Source: Cycas panzhihuaensis
Taxonomy: Eukaryota > Cycadophyta
Direction of reading: 5' to 3'
DNA: 64,000 nucleotides
Assembly (NCBI GenBank): GCA_023213395.1
Contig: CM041465.1
Coordinates: forward strand, 202,685,741-202,749,740
Below, piece by piece: positions 60,151-64,000 of this stretch (positions are counted from its first letter, which is position 1; the number at the start of each line of letters is the position of its first letter). Both the position numbers and the translations under genes were made by a program. The notes beneath the pieces are model-generated. The model ran no database searches and was not told where the DNA came from. It worked only from the letters and a program-made list of their open reading frames with translations.

Positions 60151-61660
60151 CCCATTCACTACGAGACAGAAGATCTCAGGGATTGAATGAGATGATAAGG
60201 GGCTTAGAGGAGGTGGTACATATGGTATGGATAGAAGCATTATATTGACCAAGAGCTTATAAAAGAAGAGTGCATTACTCAAGGCAACTCTACAAGATAT
60301 CCATCATGGACATACTTGCAGACATGAAGTACAACTCTTCAAGAATGGAAAAGGCCTTCCCTTTCCCTGTGGGTTAGGCAAGGGCTCTTCTAAAATCATA
60401 GCGTCCAGGACAAACAAGAATGGTCTTGGAGATCATGGGGATCCTTGTAGGTGGATCACCTATGGAAGGGTTTTGTTAGGAGGTAGAGGCTTCAATGACC
60501 TCATTTATAGCTTAGGACCTTATAACAGGGTACTAGGGGATGGTTTCAAGTATTTGAATCACTTATAACAGGGTATTAGGGGATAGTTTCAAGTATTTGA
60601 ATCACTCTCTTCCCCTTGTTTTTGGGTTGAGAGGATAAAGGATGTTGAGATCTAGGACTAGGCATAGAAGATGAATCTCTTAGACCCTTACCTTTTACTT
60701 AGTCAGAAGAAGGGTTAGGAGATTATCCCTTATTCTATGCCCTCCTGCTCTGGGTGGATTGATCTTATTCCCCATGGTTAGGGAATGGATCCCTATGAAC
60801 ATGCTAGTTTAAATTGGGCTTAAAAGCTCTTTTAGGAGAAGTGTCACAACATGGTGCAAGCTTAGGATGCTGTGACCAACATTGCAAGTCCTCATGGAGG
60901 TAATCCCCATGCACATAACACTACTTCTTCTGAGGAAGGGGTCTTGCCTTTTTTCCTTGAGAAGTCTAGGTGTTCCCTCCTTTAGGTGACATGGTATGGG
61001 AGGCTTGGTAGATAGGTCAGTGTGACTTTGATGAAGATTGAGAAGGTTAAAGCTTTAGCTCTTTGATCATACATTCAAAAGAGCATGGCCAAGGTCAATA
61101 GATCTAAAGTCCTATTAGTCCTGCTAGTAGAAGGCCTTGGAGGTTGTTGTTGGTTCCTTTAGTCACATGAAGGAGGGTTGCCTTATGACATTGTGACTAC
61201 CTAGAAGGCTTTTTAAGACTATCTTGGATCTCAATTACTTCTTTGGTAGAGTCATAAGTAGTCACCCCCATCTTGAGGACTTCTATGTGAACTTTAAGAT
61301 AAAGGGCATAATAAAAAGATCTCACTTCAATTCCTGAAGTAAAGTGGCCTTAAAGGAATGAAGGAGGTCATGGAAATGCCTAACAAAGTCATAATTAAGT
61401 TCATCATGACCTTGTTTAAGAGAAAGTAGGGCTTTGACCCCACTTTTAAAAGGATAAGCTATGTCAAAATAGTTAACAAATTAATCTAATAATTACTAGA
61501 AGGTATGGATAGAGTGGGTAGGGAGGCGGTAGAACCATTTTAAGGTGTATCCCTATAAGGATCTTAGGAACAATTTCATTAAACTATGATCATAGGCCTA
61601 ATAATCAATGCATGCCATGACAAAACCTCTAACATGCTTGGTAGGGTCCTATGATGAAAT
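60151..61660 (-). pseudogene. gag: F2 gag and gag-protease spacer
   Basis: On the minus strand the gag core is cut at 61660 by copia D and continues 'DPTKHVRGFVMACIDY', 'AYDHSLMKLF' and 'WFYRLPTHSI' (about 61635-61500). This matches F1 'DPAEHVCSFSMACIDYWAYD'. The spacer from about 61250 to 60150 is Lys/Arg/Ser-rich and holds an 'IISFNP' motif shared with F1 near 60170. A local 36-40-base duplication ('cttataacagggta') is seen at 60518-60600. Confidence 0.8.
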
Positions 61661-61990
61661 TGTTGGAGTCAGAGGATAGAGTGGAATGCGTAATCTCAAG
61701 CCATAATTAGCAAAGTGATTAAAATCTCTAAATAGTGGGTAGTGTTAAAAGACACTAGGGAGGTACTCTCCATATATATAGTTTTAAGGAGGCGAGAGAC
61801 TACCTTAACCTAATGTTAGTAGAAAAAAATAAAAAATAATATATTTAAATTCAAATACTTACCTTATTAGCTCTAGGCAGCTTAAGGTAGCCCATTGTCA
61901 TCAAATGGTGGCTTGATATTATCTAGTGGTGACCTGCTCCATTCTTAGGTTCGATTTGTATATATTTGTATAATGGACATCATTCCAATA
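61661..61990 (-). repeat. D 3' LTR
   Basis: On the minus strand the purine tract GGGGGAGAA (61999-61991) is followed by TATTGGAATGATG at 61990. The end is '..GACTCCAACA' at 61661. The start matches the LTRs of B, with TA in place of TG. Confidence 0.78.
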
Positions 61991-62019
61991 TTCTCCCCCA
62001 TAATTTCCATTGTGTAATA

Positions 62020-63480
62020 CTCCAAGTTTATCTTTGAATTTATGGAACTTGATTTTACCCAATGGATTTGTAAATATATCTACTATTTGATCTTTAGTAC
62101 TATAATATACCAACTTAATCTTACCTACTTGGATTAATTCTCGAATGAAGTAATACTGAGTTTTAATGTGCTTAGTTCTTCCATGAAAAACTTGATTCTA
62201 AGTCATCTGAATGGTGCTTTGATTATTACACTAAATCTTTGTTGGCCTTTTTATTCTATTTGAAGATCTTAAAGGAGTTATCGTGACCATACTATTTCAC
62301 ATACCCCTGAAACTACTACTTTATACTCTACTTCTATTATAAATAGAGAAATTGTATTCTATTTCTTAGTGATTTATACTATCGCTGTTGAATCCAAACT
62401 AAATGTATATCTTCAAGTAGATTTCATATCATTAATGTCACTTGCCCAATCTAAATCTGTATACCCAGTTAATCTAAAGTTTAGTGAAGGTTTATAATAC
62501 AACCCATATTCCTTTGTGCTCTTTAAGTATCGTAAGATCCTTTTAGCTACTCTCCAATGAGTGGACTTAGGATCTTACATGAATCTTAATACTACATTGA
62601 TTGCATGTATAATATCTAGTCACGTTGATGTTAGATAAATTAGACTACTAATTAATTGTCTATAGAGTATGGGATTCACTATTGTAGAATCATCAAGTTT
62701 AGATGACTTGATCCCAACTTTAGTAAGTGTGCATGGGGTTTTACAATTGTTCATCTTAAACTTTTGGAGTAAGTCCAAAGTATACTTCCTTTGGGAAATG
62801 AAAATACCATCCTCATCTTGCCATACTTCCAAACGTAAGAAGTAATGCATCAAGCCCAAATCTATCATTTCAAACTGCTTACACATATCTTCCTTAAAAT
62901 TCTATGAAAGATGGGAGTCATTTCTTATGTAGACAAGATCATCTACATAAAGTCCTACTATTAGAATAGAGTCTCTTTTGATTTTGATGTATAAATTTGG
63001 ATTTGATTGGGTTCTTTCGAATCCTTGGTCTCTGAAATATTTTTTGATTTGAGAGTAACATGCCATGGGTGCTTGTTTTAGTCCATAAAGTGCCTTTTCT
63101 AACTTGTACACTTTGTCTTATAACCCCCTAACTTCAAAACCTTGGGGTTGATGGACATATATATCTTCTTCAATATACCCATTAAGAAATGCACTTTTAA
63201 CATCCATTTGGTGAATATCCCATCCTTTTTGGGTAGCTAAACTCAACATCATACGAATAGTTTCCATATGTACAATAGGAGCAAATATTTCACTATAGTA
63301 TATGCCTTCTCTTTGGGTATAACCTTTTGCAATGAGTTGAGCCTTATGTTTATCAATTGATCCATCATATCTAAACTTAGTCTTATACACCCATTTGGTA
63401 CTAATGGCCTTTTTATTGAGGGGAAGATCCACCAGTTCCCATATATTATTTTTCATAATGGAGTTATATTCCTCCTCCAT
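62020..63480 (-). pseudogene. pol: D reverse transcriptase and RNase H
   Basis: An open 120-residue piece (63480-63118) holds the RT N-terminus ('WELVDLPLNKKAISTKWVYK', 'QLIAKGYTQREGIYYSEIFA', 'MDVKSAFLNGYIEED'). The next piece (63111-62902) has 'LEKALYGLKQAPMACY' and an intact active site, 'LIVGLYVDDLVYIRND'. 'LMHYFLRLEVWQDEDG' follows at 62886. RNase H ends near 62020 with 'DQIVDIFTNPLGKIKFHKFK'. There are only a few stops. Confidence 0.92.
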
Positions 63481-64000
63481 TGCTTTTCTCTAATTATTAT
63501 GCATATTGGCCTTGTCAAAGGTATGAGGCTCATGAGTCTCCATGACTTGACTCATAAAGCCAAAATTCACCCTATGGGAATGAGTAGATCTTCTATTATA
63601 GTCATTGTCTAAAATGTTTTCTATATTGTGGTTCCTTTAAATCCATCTAGGAAATCTTTATGTTAAAGGTTGAGAGGAAGTTCTTTCTCCACTTGGTATA
63701 ACAATAGTTTGTCTTGAGTCCTGCTTAGGTGGCATATATATGGACCCCCAATTGATAAGGAGACCGGGAAAGTATTTTGGATTGGTATTCAGGGCCAAAT
63801 TTGACACATTTTCCTTTATCTTGATTAAAATCAATGTGATAAGAATAATTTTCTTGGAAGATAGCATCTTTGTTCACCATGACTTTTTATGATTTGGGAT
63901 CATAAACCTTATAGGATTTGGAGGCATCATTGTAGCCAATAAATATACATTTGGTGAAATTCTCATCTAGCTTAGTCCTCTTTTATCTAGGGATATGGAC
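63481..64000 (-). pseudogene. pol: D integrase C-terminus and RT junction (partial)
   Basis: The variable linker between integrase and RT spans about 63500-63870. At the window end the minus strand reads an integrase C-terminal block ('RTKLDENFTKCIFIGYND', 'SKSYKVYDPKS', about 63980-63880). The core lies outside the window. Confidence 0.8.

Larger units (their letters stand above)
47397..61660 (-). mobile_element. Tat-like Ty3/gypsy element F2, internally deleted, with copia E inserted
   Basis: Reading leftward: gag (from 61650), gag-protease spacer, protease, linker, a deletion junction, the antisense gene (56638-58240, plus strand), copia E, and the archaeal-type RNase H. Gene order and sequence match F1, but the part corresponding to F1 3600-6580 (RT, RNase H, integrase) is absent. 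Copia D cuts its gag at 61660. It is AT-richer and more decayed than F1. LTRs were not identified. Confidence 0.85.
61661..64000 (-). mobile_element. Ty1/copia element D (minus strand, runs off the window)
   Basis: 3' LTR, purine tract, RNase H, RT and the start of integrase are read leftward. The insertion point is inside F2 gag. It is the best-preserved copia coding sequence in the window, closely related to B and C. The 5' LTR and gag lie beyond 64000. Confidence 0.88.

Overview
This window is repeat-rich nuclear DNA of a land plant, most likely a seed plant with a large genome. Everything recognisable in it is retrotransposon sequence, microsatellite or AT-rich filler. I found no host gene, rRNA, tRNA, CRISPR array or prokaryotic signal. 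The plant assignment rests on Ty1/copia elements primed by initiator tRNA-Met (TGGTATCAGAGC sites) and Ty3/gypsy elements of the Tat type that carry a second, archaeal-type RNase H. A plant-mobile-domain gene also lies antisense inside the Tat elements. Nearly every reading frame is broken, so protein features are listed as pseudogenes.

Layout. 1-13857: a GC-richer Tat-like gypsy element (F1, + strand) in the order LTR end, gag, protease, RT-RNase H, integrase, a 175-bp tandem duplication, an antisense spliced gene, a stand-alone sense archaeal-type RNase H, a (TA)n tract and the 3' LTR. 13858-15534: 3' part of a copia element (E2). 15535-18613: a second copia element (G), cut inside its integrase by E2. 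18784-20845: minus-strand gypsy pol (H). 20850-27676: minus-strand copia element (C) with its 5' LTR. 28705-38760: minus-strand copia element (A) with both LTRs. A contains a plus-strand copia element (B, 34816-38239) with matching CCCAT target duplications and inverted internal blocks. 38761-47396: mostly unassigned AT-rich DNA with large microsatellites. 47397-61660: a second, minus-strand Tat-like element (F2) that has lost RT to integrase but keeps the antisense gene and the extra RNase H. F2 is interrupted by a nearly complete copia element (E, 47961-55555, CCTAT duplications). 61661-64000: another minus-strand copia element (D), inserted in the F2 gag and running off the window.

Main result. 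F1 and F2, two diverged copies in opposite orientation, share an antisense gene of three exons in F1, with exons 2 and 3 recognised in F2. It encodes a plant-mobile-domain-like region followed by a coiled-coil tail. Its second intron lies at the same place in both copies, the spacing over 126 codons is identical, and both end at the same codon. A TATA box sits upstream in F1. Next to it, in sense orientation, is a stand-alone archaeal-type RNase H whose own ATG is conserved. Extra ORFs, including antisense ones, are known in plant Tat/Ogre retrotransposons. The spliced structure, its antisense promoter and its survival in a copy that lost RT and integrase are what deserve follow-up.

All element names (F1, F2, A-E, E2, G, H) are local labels. 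Alignments were made by eye, so most boundaries not tied to a terminal motif or target duplication are good to about 10-50 bases.
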